Numbered from the stretch's first letter, positions 25,543 to 34,386 are shown. The stretch: DNA of 64,000 nt from Halorussus rarus (GCF_003369835.1 NZ_QPMJ01000002.1:496001-560000); one strand, 5' to 3'. Made by a program: numbers and translations. The notes: generated by a model not told the origin, from the letters alone.

Positions 25543-26088
25543 ATGGATAGTAGCTCAGAGCGAGAACGCGGCATCCTCAGCACCAAAGACCGCAACTACC
25601 TCCGGGATGGTGCTGGAATCGCGCCAAAAAGCTCAGCCGAACGAGTCACCCGATCCCGAATCCGAAAGCGACTCTACAGTGCCTACTTAGATTTCAAGCT
25701 CCTCAACAACGAGTTAGAGGAACGCGACCGGAAGACCGTTTTTGGGGATTTACCTGATGACCGAGACCTACATCGAGGAATCACGGCTGCGCTCGAATTT
25801 ACATATCTCGCTCTGAAAGAACAGAACCTCGATTTCAAAGACTACCTAGAGGAAGCGATCGCAAACGCGGAGGAGAAGCTAGCCCAGAAGGAATCCGAAA
25901 ATCGCGTCGAGGTAGACGTAGAACTCAATGTCGAAACAAGACTTGTTCTCGATGGAGCGCGGGACATCAGCGAGTACAGCGATGAAGAAATAGGTGAGCT
26001 ACTGATGAATGGCGAGATTGATGGTGAACTTGCAGCCCACCTCCTGCAAGAGCGACATAGCGACGGCGAGGAAAGAGATATCGCATAA
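25543..26088 (+). CDS. haloarchaeal conserved helical protein
   Basis: The protein has 181 residues. The N-terminal block ERERGILSTKDRNYLRDG, then RSRIRKRLYSAYLDFKLL, matches a pattern I associate with many haloarchaeal mobile-element proteins of unknown function. The rest is acidic and helical. A short AT-rich run precedes the ATG. No catalytic motif seen. The 175-bp gap after it shows nothing. Confidence 0.65.
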   Translation: MDSSSERERGILSTKDRNYLRDGAGIAPKSSAERVTRSRIRKRLYSAYLDFKLLNNELEERDRKTVFGDLPDDRDLHRGITAALEFTYLALKEQNLDFKDYLEEAIANAEEKLAQKESENRVEVDVELNVETRLVLDGARDISEYSDEEIGELLMNGEIDGELAAHLLQERHSDGEERDIA

Positions 26089-26263
26089 TCGCCGCTGAGC
26101 AAGTAGGTTAGTACCTCTGGCAAGAACTTGCCGTAGGTCTTCACCAGCCGTCTTCTCACGCAGTCCTCGCAGCATTCGATAGAGATGATTTAGTTAGGTA
26201 GAAACGAAACCTCAGCACTGAGTACGGGGACTCCCGTACAGTCTTCGACCATCGAAGCGTGAA

Positions 26264-26530
26264 TCAGTCTTCAGAACTCCCCTCCTCATAGCCAGCCTCG
26301 TATTCCTCTTGTAGCGTTTCCGACGTCTGCTTTGAGATTTTGATGATGCCCTTGTTGAATCGACGGATAGCGATGTAGATGTACAGTAGGAGGAGATACG
26401 GCCAGAGAAATAGTCCGACGACAGCGTAGATAGCGAGTTTGAGAAATCGGTACTCTATCGGGCCGATGTGGATATCCCCTATCTGGATGTCGCGCGATTC
26501 GTCTTGCTGGTCGCTGTCTGAATCAGTCAT
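26264..26530 (-). CDS. small membrane protein
   Basis: The protein has 88 residues. An acidic N-terminal tail is followed by one long or two short hydrophobic helices (LAIYAVVGLFLWPYLLLLYI). The C-terminal tail begins basic (RRFNKGIIKISK) and ends acidic. No family recognised. It stands alone between non-coding gaps in the island. Confidence 0.6.
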   Translation of the reverse strand: MTDSDSDQQDESRDIQIGDIHIGPIEYRFLKLAIYAVVGLFLWPYLLLLYIYIAIRRFNKGIIKISKQTSETLQEEYEAGYEEGSSED

Positions 26531-26722
26531 TGTAATATCCGGTCAACGCCGTCGCTGCTAGAACTAGCAGCGCCAGTAGGACCTATTCAGAAAGACGGCA
26601 AGAATGAATATCAAATTACTTACTTTATTTTGTGACGGCCTTCTCAGGACCTCCTCAGTAAACAGTGACGTATAAACCACGTTTATGCAAGTAGAAATCT
26701 ACAGATTAGACCTATCAGAGAA

Positions 26723-27565
26723 TTATGTAAAATCATCTAGCGAAGAATCTCCACTGGACAGATCGTCTACTACTTCCTGGAATTTTCGTTCAAGCGCCTT
26801 GCTGCTATTCACGTAATATTTCCGTCGATCAAGCTTTTCCATATGCCCATCAACGTCCTTTTGCTCAAAGAGGTCGAGAATGTCCTCGGCTTTGCGTTTT
26901 AGCTCCTCTTGCTCACCGGAGCTTATCTGTTCCCAGCTATCAAACGCACTTTCGAGCAGGTCTTCAACCCCAATATCCACTTCTCGATTTCTCCCTTTTG
27001 CTGCGAGATGTGTTAATTCTTGGGCTAGAAAGACTGCAATTCTTGCTCGGCTATCTTCAGCTGAGAAGGGATGGTACACGTTAGGAGGTCGCATTGCTGG
27101 AAGCCTCCCTTTTGAGATATTCTGATTCAGATTGTCATCATCAAAGTCGTTTAAACGACGGTAACGGTCTCCTTCGATGACTATCGCAGGAGAGTCAGTT
27201 CCATTAGCGTTGATTGAATCTTCTGTTTCCGTATCCCCAACAAACAGAACTTCATTCGATAATTGGTTCACATCTAGATTTTCGATACTAGTACGGAGGT
27301 CTGATGAACCAATGTCTGAGAGGTCCCGAAACACTTCATCTGGAATTGCCTCGCCTGAACAGTCCGCAACTAGCACATTCTGGGCAAAGTTAGAACCGAA
27401 TAACAGGTCGGGTATAACTTCGTTATCCTTTGAATTAACAAGTAGCGGACGAACAGACTGTAAATCATACCCAGCACTCTGCAAGAATGACGGCCAGTGG
27501 GGCATACTCTTGGTGAACCCAATACAGATATTGACAAATCGAGTTCGTTTAGATAAGTTGCTCAC
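26723..27565 (-). CDS. unknown protein, second gene of an overlapping pair
   Basis: The protein has 280 residues from a GTG at 27565 (VSNLSKRTRF). This start is favoured by a GGAGG 9 bp upstream and a 17-bp overlap with the previous gene, a sign of translational coupling. The frame is open further upstream, but there it only shadows the previous gene. The segment IPDLLFGSNFAQNVLVADCSG-like region (about residues 55-75) has the spacing of a PD-(D/E)xK nuclease core. Asp-Cys-Ser replaces the expected Glu-x-Lys, so if related it is probably inactive. The C-terminal half is charged and helical. No family named. Confidence 0.65.
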   Translation of the reverse strand: MSNLSKRTRFVNICIGFTKSMPHWPSFLQSAGYDLQSVRPLLVNSKDNEVIPDLLFGSNFAQNVLVADCSGEAIPDEVFRDLSDIGSSDLRTSIENLDVNQLSNEVLFVGDTETEDSINANGTDSPAIVIEGDRYRRLNDFDDDNLNQNISKGRLPAMRPPNVYHPFSAEDSRARIAVFLAQELTHLAAKGRNREVDIGVEDLLESAFDSWEQISSGEQEELKRKAEDILDLFEQKDVDGHMEKLDRRKYYVNSSKALERKFQEVVDDLSSGDSSLDDFT

Positions 27566-28667
27566 TATCTTCCCCCTCCAAAGTGGATTTTGAATCGTAG
27601 TAATGCTGGATATTCGTATATAGCCTGAGAACGACATTCCCGCAGCTTCCTTTGGGTAAGTAGATACGCATCCAGTCAGGACAGACCTCAAAATCAATCT
27701 TATCCCCGGTATGCATATCAACTCCGGCAATTGTATAGTAGTCTTCTTCCATTTCGTCCACAACGCCCCAGAGACGGAAGGGATTTGTAGAGGAGAACAA
27801 CTCATCAACGAACTCTCTAAGATTTTCTATCCGGCGGTTGAAATCAATCAAGAGCGGATGGCCATCAATGTGAGTTCCACTTCCCCTCTGCTCAGTATAC
27901 ATACTGTACTCGTTTTCAACTTTGTCCAATATGTTATAGTACTTATCCATCACGTCGCGGACTTGGCTAAAGTGACCTTCAACTGATTCCCCTCTCGCAG
28001 TAAATTTCGACTGGTATGTAATGTCGCTCAACAGAACGCGCTCTCCATACTCTTTTTTAATCCCGACGTTAGAAAGAGAAGTAGACCCACTAATATTCTC
28101 GTTCGTTCTTAGCGTATCCAAAACTTCATCGGCACTATTCCCCCACAAACGCATAGAGAGACCCTCAACTCCACCTTTATTATCCATTATGTCGTGGAAT
28201 TCATCTTCGAATTTAACAGAGAATGCCCGGAAAGTCGCCTCTGGTTGCTTACCCACATCCTCAAGGAACCCATTCGAGAGCCAAGGGTAGTCTAATTCCG
28301 TAAATCGGGGGAAGATTATCCGTTTGATTATCTTGTCACTTACTGTCGCCTTCGCAATCGTATGGATAGACCAGAATCGGTCGTTCAGTTTATCGATGAA
28401 AAAGTAAACTCGCCCGTCGTCAGTTTGGGCGCTTGCACGTACAAATCCTCTCTCTTGAGTATCTGAAATGTACAATTGCTGGTCTCCAAGAGAGACTTGT
28501 CCCTCAGTAAATGCGTCTCTGTTCGATTCAATCAAATATGACTTCAAATACGTCTGTCCATCGTCCAGCTCCTGATTTTCAGCAATAGAATCGTATGATT
28601 CGACCATCCGCTCTCGGAGTACTTCTTTTAATTCCCGTCTGGTATCGATGTACTCGAAAGCGGGCAC
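27549..28667 (-). CDS. unknown protein, first gene of an overlapping pair
   Basis: The protein has 372 residues from a GTG at 28667. It is soluble and mixed alpha/beta. The N-terminus is helical (RRELKEVLRERMVESYDSI). Later there is a coiled-coil-like stretch (HFSQVRDVMDKYYNILDKVE) and a beta-rich C-terminus (DYYTIAGVDMHTGDKIDFEV). I recognise no family or catalytic motif. A TATA-like AGTTTTAAGAG lies about 31 bp upstream, giving a leaderless transcript that also covers the next gene. Its start faces away from the pentapeptide-channel gene across 119 bp. Confidence 0.7.
   Translation of the reverse strand: MPAFEYIDTRRELKEVLRERMVESYDSIAENQELDDGQTYLKSYLIESNRDAFTEGQVSLGDQQLYISDTQERGFVRASAQTDDGRVYFFIDKLNDRFWSIHTIAKATVSDKIIKRIIFPRFTELDYPWLSNGFLEDVGKQPEATFRAFSVKFEDEFHDIMDNKGGVEGLSMRLWGNSADEVLDTLRTNENISGSTSLSNVGIKKEYGERVLLSDITYQSKFTARGESVEGHFSQVRDVMDKYYNILDKVENEYSMYTEQRGSGTHIDGHPLLIDFNRRIENLREFVDELFSSTNPFRLWGVVDEMEEDYYTIAGVDMHTGDKIDFEVCPDWMRIYLPKGSCGNVVLRLYTNIQHYYDSKSTLEGEDSEQLI
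27575..27579 (-). promoter_or_regulatory. ribosome binding site for the overlapping downstream gene
   Basis: GGAGG on the minus strand lies 9 bp before the GTG at 27565 and inside the upstream coding region. It supports this start and coupled translation of the pair. Confidence 0.6.
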
Positions 28668-28786
28668 GATAAAGTAGACTTCTTGGCACTGTCTCTTAAA
28701 ACTTCATACGTAGATTTGGCAAACCGGCTGACGACGGCTGTAGAAAGATATGTAAAGGCGTGATGAGGTGTTTTGTCCGTCCCCGT

Positions 28787-30397
28787 ATGACAAGCACTCA
28801 GTGTCAGTATCAATTTACTTGGTCAGACGAGAAAGAACAAGCTTTCAGCCAGTATGGGGACATAGAGCGGAACGGAGGAACTGGAACATCTGCTCAGGTA
28901 GTTGGCGTAATTGACAATCAGCGAATTCTAGAACATACCTGTTCCCGAGAAGCGGAAGAGGGGAAGGACCTCTGTATCTGGCACAGTAAGCGCAAAAATA
29001 AGACTACAGATGAACTTAGGGGGACACTTTCGGAGAATGAGGAAACAGTCTGTGAGCCATATCTAAGCGATGCTACGCTTGAAAACCTTGATTTCTCTGA
29101 ACACACGATTATATGGGGTAGATTTGAAGGTGCAAATTTAACTCGAGTTGACTTGTCGTTCACCACCCTTTGTTTATCTAATTTTGACGATGCAACCCTC
29201 AAGGAGGTGAATTTCACAGGAACAAACCTCTCAGGCACCCGTTTTGTCGATACAACATTCAAAAAACCCAGCTCTGGAAATCAGAATACCACGTTTTCAG
29301 ACACAAACTGTGCCGGTACCAACTTCATTGATGCCGATTTCAATACACCACCTATATTCGAAGGAACCGAATTTGACCGTTCAACTCAATTATGCAGGAA
29401 TCTAATCGATGCGAAGTTAAATAATGCAGACCTGAGTGAGACAGAGTTCACAGACTTGACCCTCACAGGGGCTAATCTGAAAGAGGCAAACCTCTCTAGT
29501 GCAGATATAGAGGCAGATTTCACTAATGCCGATTTAAGTAATATCTACGCGTTCGATGCAGACCTGAGCAATTCGAAGCTTGAACGTACTGTGCTTGATG
29601 GAGCGAACCTCCAAAGTGCGGATTTGCGAGGAGCAAAAATTCATTCCGCCGTGATTTCAGACGCCGTTATTGACCACGATACGAAATTTGACAGAATATC
29701 TCCTTACGAAGAAGCAGCGAGAAATAAGAAGAATTTAGATTCTAAAATAGAGCACCTCAACCGAGCGATTTGGTCGTATAACTCCCTCTCAAGATTGAGC
29801 AAAGCGAATGCGCTCTCAAAACAAGCACAGCAGTACTATATAAAAGAAAAAGACTTGAAACGAAAGCTCAGCTGGTTGAAGCTGTGTGGTCCTACATCAT
29901 CCGGTTCCAACGAACAGATGGGAATATTAACAACAAAAATTAGTCAATTTCAGAATCTTCTTTCAACCTCGAACACGCCCAACAAGCGATTTAGAATACG
30001 GTTTATGGGCCAAGTCAGACTGTTACTCAAGTCAGTCAAAGCAGAAATCTCTCGCTGTACCATCAAATACGGTGAAGGTCACTGGAATGTTTTGTTCTCA
30101 TTGTGCGTCGTGACATTACTTTATTCGTTTATTTACCCGATATGGGGTATTCAACAGGGAGATAAGGTTTTGAAATACTCTGTAACTCTGAATAGCATAC
30201 TGTCCAGGGATATTTATATTGACTGGGAAATCTGGGTCAATAGCATATATTTCAGCGTGGTCACTTTCACTACCCTCGGATACGGTGATGTCCAACCGGT
30301 CGGGTTTGCAAAATACGTTGCCGCCAGTGAGGCTGTTATTGGAGCTTCGCTAATGGCACTTCTCGTGTTTGTTCTAGGGCGTAGAGCAACTTGGTAA
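28787..30397 (+). CDS. pentapeptide-repeat protein fused to a potassium-channel pore
   Basis: The protein has 536 residues from the ATG at 28787. The N-terminus has a putative metal knuckle (HTCSREAEEGKDLCIWH). Residues about 85-300 are pentapeptide repeats (A(D/N)LxxxDL type, for example TGANLKEANLSSADIE), folding as a right-handed square helix. A helical linker follows. The C-terminal about 100 residues are a two-helix ion channel with selectivity filter TLGYGDV (GYGD at 498-501). This makes a cytosolic sensor coupled to a potassium pore. Haloarchaea have such proteins; their trigger is unknown. It is divergent from the overlapping gene pair and lies at the right end of the island. Confidence 0.85.
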   Translation: MTSTQCQYQFTWSDEKEQAFSQYGDIERNGGTGTSAQVVGVIDNQRILEHTCSREAEEGKDLCIWHSKRKNKTTDELRGTLSENEETVCEPYLSDATLENLDFSEHTIIWGRFEGANLTRVDLSFTTLCLSNFDDATLKEVNFTGTNLSGTRFVDTTFKKPSSGNQNTTFSDTNCAGTNFIDADFNTPPIFEGTEFDRSTQLCRNLIDAKLNNADLSETEFTDLTLTGANLKEANLSSADIEADFTNADLSNIYAFDADLSNSKLERTVLDGANLQSADLRGAKIHSAVISDAVIDHDTKFDRISPYEEAARNKKNLDSKIEHLNRAIWSYNSLSRLSKANALSKQAQQYYIKEKDLKRKLSWLKLCGPTSSGSNEQMGILTTKISQFQNLLSTSNTPNKRFRIRFMGQVRLLLKSVKAEISRCTIKYGEGHWNVLFSLCVVTLLYSFIYPIWGIQQGDKVLKYSVTLNSILSRDIYIDWEIWVNSIYFSVVTFTTLGYGDVQPVGFAKYVAASEAVIGASLMALLVFVLGRRATW

Positions 30398-30513
30398 TGA
30401 CAATCTAGAAACGGATTCGGAACTCAAGTTCTCGCTATTCAATCTGCTTGATAACTCTTTACGAATCTGATAACTCTGACTTATAATCCCTCACAAGATG
30501 GAAGACATGAAGG

Positions 30514-30526
30514 GTCGGTAATAGTT
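30514..30526 (+). repeat. right inner inverted repeat (candidate recombinase arm)
   Basis: GTCGGTAATAGTT is the exact reverse complement of 10676-10688. It ends one base before the right direct repeat, while the left copy is 8 bases from its direct repeat. Confidence 0.65.
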
Positions 30527-30527
30527 T

Positions 30528-30540
30528 GGCCTCGGCACTC
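30528..30540 (+). repeat. right 13-bp direct repeat (candidate attR core)
   Basis: GGCCTCGGCACTC is identical to 10655-10667. GC-rich backbone sequence resumes immediately after it. The 285-bp stretch 30398-30682 between the channel gene and the next backbone gene holds only this junction. Confidence 0.7.
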
Positions 30541-30682
30541 ATAGGGCTCGTCACCACCGGTTGCCGAGACCGGCTCGGAGCGGGCGCCTCGTCATCGGCC
30601 ACTTCGCTCTACCCGCTCGGGCGAAAAGACCCTTACTCCTTCCGGGCGAACGTCTCGACTCTCACCAAACAACCGTCCAGCC

Positions 30683-31480
30683 ATGCCAGACACAGCGGTC
30701 AGTTTCGTCGTTCCCGCCAGGAACGAACAGGCGACGCTCCCCGCGACCCTGGAGAGCATCCGCGACCAGCGGACCGACCGCGAGTACGAGGTCCTGGTCG
30801 TGGACGGCGACAGCGACGACGCCACCCCCGAAATCGCAGCGGCGTACGACGCCACCGTGGTCCACCAGCCCCGGACCGGGACCGGCGACGGCCGCGAGGC
30901 CACCGGCGAGTCTCGAACCGCCGCAGTCCTTCGCTCCTACGGGAGCGAGCCGAGCGGAGCGAATCGAACCTCGCCAGACCGACGCTCTGACGGCGGTGAC
31001 GGCGTCGCGCCGGGCATCGGCGACGCCCGCGACCGCGGCGCCGAGCGGGCCAACGGCGACTGGCTCGCGTTCGTCGACGCCGACACCGCGGTCCGGCCCG
31101 ACTACGTCGACGCGATGCTCGGGTTCGTCCGCGAGGCGGGACTGGCCGCGGCGTCTTCGAGATGCCGGCTGGTCGGCCCCGCCCGCGCGAAGGTGATGGA
31201 GGCGACCATCAACCACGCGTTCCCGCGACTCGACCGGCCGGTGCTCCCGGGGTTCAACTGCTTCGTCCACCGGGACGCCTACGCAGACGCCGGTGGCTTC
31301 CCGGACGTGCCCAACGAGGACACCGCGTTCAGCCGCGAACTCGGGAAGGAGTGGCCGACTGGCTACCACCCGGACGTGCTGGCGGCGACGTCGGCCCGCC
31401 GAATCGCGCGGTCGGGACTGACCGGGACGCTGTACCACTACCTCAAACTCGACTGGCGTCGGCTCCGGGCCGACTACTGA
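30683..31480 (+). CDS. family 2 glycosyltransferase
   Basis: The protein has 265 residues of GT-A fold. N-terminal VSFVVPARNEQATLPATLES is followed by VLVVDGDSDD, and the metal-binding motif FVDADT comes later. It transfers a sugar from a nucleotide or lipid donor; acceptor unknown. An unusual low-complexity insert of about 35 residues (roughly 75-110, Ser/Arg/Gly/Asp-rich) splits the fold just before IGDARDRGAERANGDW. The C-terminus may contact the membrane. It is the first backbone gene after the island. Confidence 0.85.
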   Translation: MPDTAVSFVVPARNEQATLPATLESIRDQRTDREYEVLVVDGDSDDATPEIAAAYDATVVHQPRTGTGDGREATGESRTAAVLRSYGSEPSGANRTSPDRRSDGGDGVAPGIGDARDRGAERANGDWLAFVDADTAVRPDYVDAMLGFVREAGLAAASSRCRLVGPARAKVMEATINHAFPRLDRPVLPGFNCFVHRDAYADAGGFPDVPNEDTAFSRELGKEWPTGYHPDVLAATSARRIARSGLTGTLYHYLKLDWRRLRADY

Positions 31481-31514
31481 CCGCGCTACCGGCAACTGCG
31501 AGAACGACGGCGCC

Positions 31515-32150
31515 TCACTCGTCGTCCGAGTCCGAGCACGCCACCGACGCGCCGCAGCACGACGACCGGTAGCGGTCGTGCTGGCGGACCAGCTTGCACT
31601 CCCGGTAGCGCCGGCCGACCACCGCGCCGCAGTCCGCGCAGGTCAGGACGTACTTCGGGTCGGCGAACGGCGGGCACTTGACCGAGGCGTCGACCGCGTC
31701 AGCGCGGTCCTCGAACGCCGGCCCGTGGTCGGTCGTGCCGTAGCGCTGGAACTGCTCGACGTGGATCAGCTCGTGGCGCAGCGTCGTGGTCCACTCGCCG
31801 ACGTCGAACGACTCGAACGCGTCCCACGTCAGCGACAGCGTGCACCGGCGGAGGTCTGCCGGCGACGACCCGACCCGGTCGGCCGCCGCCCGCCAGTCGA
31901 CGGGCTCGCCCACCTCGGCCCCGGGAATCTTCGGGCGCTTGACCGCGGCGGCCCGGCGCTTCGCGCGGGTCGAGACCTCCCAGTCGACCAGCGAGAGCTC
32001 CACGTCGAAGCCGTACTCCCGGGCCGCCTCCCGGCAGTAGGCCCGCGACCCCAGAATCAGCTCCTCGTGGGTGCCGGCGTGGGCCAGCGCCCGGACCGTC
32101 GGCGACTGCTCGGGGTCGTCGTCGGGCGAGAGGCGACGTGATTCGGACAC
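31515..32150 (-). CDS. SprT-like zinc metalloprotease family protein
   Basis: The protein has 211 residues from a GTG at 32150. The HELIH motif (His126, Glu127, His130) and a downstream HGPAF (His142) form the SprT/gluzincin-like zinc site. The C-terminus has a zinc ribbon (CADCG, then CCGA). Eukaryotic Spartan cleaves DNA-protein crosslinks. The archaeal role is probably similar but untested. It converges on the glycosyltransferase. Confidence 0.85.
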   Translation of the reverse strand: MSESRRLSPDDDPEQSPTVRALAHAGTHEELILGSRAYCREAAREYGFDVELSLVDWEVSTRAKRRAAAVKRPKIPGAEVGEPVDWRAAADRVGSSPADLRRCTLSLTWDAFESFDVGEWTTTLRHELIHVEQFQRYGTTDHGPAFEDRADAVDASVKCPPFADPKYVLTCADCGAVVGRRYRECKLVRQHDRYRSSCCGASVACSDSDDE

Positions 32151-32300
32151 GGTTGGCTCCTTGGCGGCCGGACGAACGCCACCCTCATGAGGGTTTCCCG
32201 ACGAGTCGGTCGACGGGTTGCATCTCGTCGGTCGCCGAGGCCGGAGCGAATCGGTCGTGGCTCCCGAACGACTAACTTCGCGTCGTCCCTCTGTTCAGGT

Positions 32301-32618
32301 ATGGTGACAGATACAGGAACAGAGGCCGATGCAGACGCCGACGCAGACGAGGACAAAGTGCGCGTCTGGCTGGTCGAGCGCACCTACTCCGACGACGAAC
32401 AGAACCTCGTCATCCTCGTCTACGCCCCGCCCGACGGCGAGCGCTACTTCCGGAAGGAGCGCTCGCTCACGAGCTTCACGGACCGCCGGGACACGACCGC
32501 CGCGCTCGACGTGTCGCCCAACAACCTCGGCACCGTCGACGATCCCGACGAGCGCAAGCAGTACGCCGCCGAGGCCTCGCGGATGGCCGGGGAGCACGAG
32601 CCCGACGACCCGATTTGA
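32301..32618 (+). CDS. conserved haloarchaeal hypothetical protein
   Basis: The protein has 105 residues from the ATG at 32301 (MVTDTGTEAD). The acidic N-terminal tail is followed by a compact mixed domain (VWLVERTYSDDEQNLVILVY, then YFRKERSLTSF). No membrane segment. The family pattern looks haloarchaeal but I cannot name it. Confidence 0.7.
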   Translation: MVTDTGTEADADADADEDKVRVWLVERTYSDDEQNLVILVYAPPDGERYFRKERSLTSFTDRRDTTAALDVSPNNLGTVDDPDERKQYAAEASRMAGEHEPDDPI

Positions 32619-32716
32619 TGGTCCGACGGAAGTGCCACCGAGGCCACCGCAGCCGTCGATAACGGGCCCCGTCCCGAGTGAGAAGATTTAGTTAGGACGC
32701 CTAACATCTGCGAGCC

Positions 32717-32860
32717 GTGTCCCGAAGCCCTCCGCGCCGAACGCTCGAACGAGTTCCCGACTGGTGCGTCTCGTGGTCGCTACTGTTGGGCGCTCTACTG
32801 CTCGTCGTCGGGACGGCTGCCGTCTTCTACGCGGCATTGCTCGTCCCGCTCGTGGGCTGA
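32717..32860 (+). CDS. 47-residue single-span membrane protein
   Basis: From GTG at 32717 to TGA at 32860 the frame encodes 47 residues. A basic N-terminus (RSPPRRTLERVP) is followed by one hydrophobic helix (LLLGALLLVVGTAAVFYAAL). It lies just before the convergent deoxyhypusine synthase gene. The clear positive-inside topology supports it as real. Confidence 0.55.
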   Translation: MSRSPPRRTLERVPDWCVSWSLLLGALLLVVGTAAVFYAALLVPLVG

Positions 32861-32868
32861 CCGGCGCC

Positions 32869-33972
32869 TCAGTCCGCTCGGCCGACGCGCTCGCGGGCCG
32901 CCGCGACGACCAGCGGGAGCGTGATGGTCGCGTCGGCGTACACCGAAGCGTTCCGGGCGGCCTTCTCCAGCTTGCCCCACGACCGGGCCTCGTCGAGCGT
33001 CGCGCCCGAGAGCCCGCCGGTCTGGGGCGGGTCCATCGTGAGCTGGACCGCGTAGTCGTACGCCTCCGGCGAGACCAGCATCGTCTGGAGCACGTAGTTC
33101 TTCGGCACGCCGCCGCCGACCACCATCGCGCCCGACCGCTCGGCGTCGAACGCCTGGTCGGTGATGGTCGTCATGTCCGCCAGGGCGTCGAGCGTGAAGT
33201 CGGCGGTCTGGGAGTACATCCACGCCTGGAGGCCCAGCACCGAGTCCTGGATGGCCGGGCAGTAGATCGGCACGTCGTGCTCGTAGGCCGCGGCCGCGAC
33301 GCCGGCGCCCTCCTCGACGCCCTCGCGGTCGTTGACCTCGGCGTTGGCTCGGCCGAGAGCTTCGGTGAGCTCCCGGATGCTGACCGCACCCTCGCCCTCG
33401 ACGGCCGGAAAGACCTCCGAGCGCAGGTGGTCCTCGAACAGCGCGAAGTGCTCCTGGGGCAGATAGACGTTGTAGATGCGGTCGACCTGCTCGTCGCGCA
33501 ACTGCTCGTCGTGCTCCCGGAGGCTCCGGTCCTCGCCCGGTTCCTCAGTGCCGTGGTGGTGCTTCCCGCCGATGGCCTCGATAGCGTCGTGGGTCAGGTT
33601 CGCGCCGGTCGTGACGAGCGCGTCGATGTGGCCATCGCGAATCAAGTCGGCCACGATGCGGCGCATCCCGGTCGGCACCATCGCGCCCGCGAGCCCGAAG
33701 AAGTTGGTCACCTCGTCGTCGCCCAGCATCTCGGCGTAGATGTCGACCGCCTCGTGGATGTCGGCCGCGCCGATGCCGGCGTCGCCGTACGCGTCGGCGA
33801 GCTCGCCGACTGTCATCCCGGCCCGGACCTCGGCGTGGGCGATGGGGTCGTGGCGGAACTCCTCGCGGTGGGGGTCGTGGTGGCCCTCGTGCTCGTCGTA
33901 GCCCTCCTCGCTTCCATCGCCGGTGTCCCCGCTCTCGACGCGGTCGTGAGATTCCTCGGGGTCGTCGCTCAT
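32869..33972 (-). CDS. dys: deoxyhypusine synthase
   Basis: The enzyme transfers an aminobutyl (or, in haloarchaea, agmatine-derived) group to a Lys of eIF5A using NAD. The protein has 367 residues; an acidic, His-rich N-terminal tail precedes the fold. Key blocks are NFFGLAGAMVPTGMR, VTTGANLTHD, PIYCPAIQDSVLG, VVGGGVPKNY and the active-site SWGKLEKAA (Lys about 334) followed by SVYADATITLPL. The eIF5A gene and an agmatinase gene lie about 5 kb away. Confidence 0.93.
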   Translation of the reverse strand: MSDDPEESHDRVESGDTGDGSEEGYDEHEGHHDPHREEFRHDPIAHAEVRAGMTVGELADAYGDAGIGAADIHEAVDIYAEMLGDDEVTNFFGLAGAMVPTGMRRIVADLIRDGHIDALVTTGANLTHDAIEAIGGKHHHGTEEPGEDRSLREHDEQLRDEQVDRIYNVYLPQEHFALFEDHLRSEVFPAVEGEGAVSIRELTEALGRANAEVNDREGVEEGAGVAAAAYEHDVPIYCPAIQDSVLGLQAWMYSQTADFTLDALADMTTITDQAFDAERSGAMVVGGGVPKNYVLQTMLVSPEAYDYAVQLTMDPPQTGGLSGATLDEARSWGKLEKAARNASVYADATITLPLVVAAARERVGRAD

Positions 33973-34386
33973 GCCCGTCCCTACTCGCGGCCGCGGTTCA
34001 ATCCCTTCGGTTCGCGGCGTGGACGCGGTGACCGTTCGGCGGCGCCGCTCTCGGTACCAGTTTTCGCTCGGACTCGCTCAAAAGCGGTAGTGCCAACTAC
34101 CCCGAGGGGCCCGCGTGGCGGCGGTCGGGCGCCAGCGGCGGTTCAATTAGCCGCACCCGAGGGTCGGCTGTCGGGGGCCGGTTGGCCGCGGCCCGTCTCC
34201 GCCGAGAACCGTCGCGTGACCATTGCTCCGGCAACCTTCGCGGGTTGTTGAAACCCGGCGGACACGTGATTCAAGTCGAACGGGGGGGTTTTAATATTAT
34301 CCCTTCGGCCGAGGGAGCGGCGACGGAGCCGCGCCGGTTCGTAGTGAGTTGTCAACACTTATCGCGCTGGAGTGCGAAATCCTCGC
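33973..34386. other. intergenic region upstream of the deoxyhypusine synthase gene
   Basis: The region is 414 bp and GC-rich. A small hairpin (34087-34102, GGTAGT/ACTACC) and an AT-rich TTTTAATATTAT run (about 34289) are visible. It presumably holds divergent promoters for the synthase and the small membrane protein at 34387. No gene seen. Confidence 0.4.

Larger units (their letters stand above)
10655..30540. mobile_element. integrated element / defence-like island (about 19.9 kb)
   Basis: The boundaries are the two 13-bp direct repeats, with 13-bp inverted repeats just inside. The interior is AT-rich with less acidic proteins, whereas both flanks are GC-rich backbone. It encodes a tyrosine recombinase, RHH-like proteins, many orphans and several conflict-type proteins (TIR, DUF262-HNH, GIY-YIG-like, EVE-like, channel). 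No replication initiator, capsid or portal gene was recognised. It is therefore more like an integrative island than a provirus. No host tRNA is evident at the ends. Confidence 0.75.

Noticed and set aside
10655-30540. Provirus interpretation of the island
   Set aside because: No capsid, terminase, portal, spindle-virus coat or replication gene was recognised; only an integrase and conflict-type cargo were seen.
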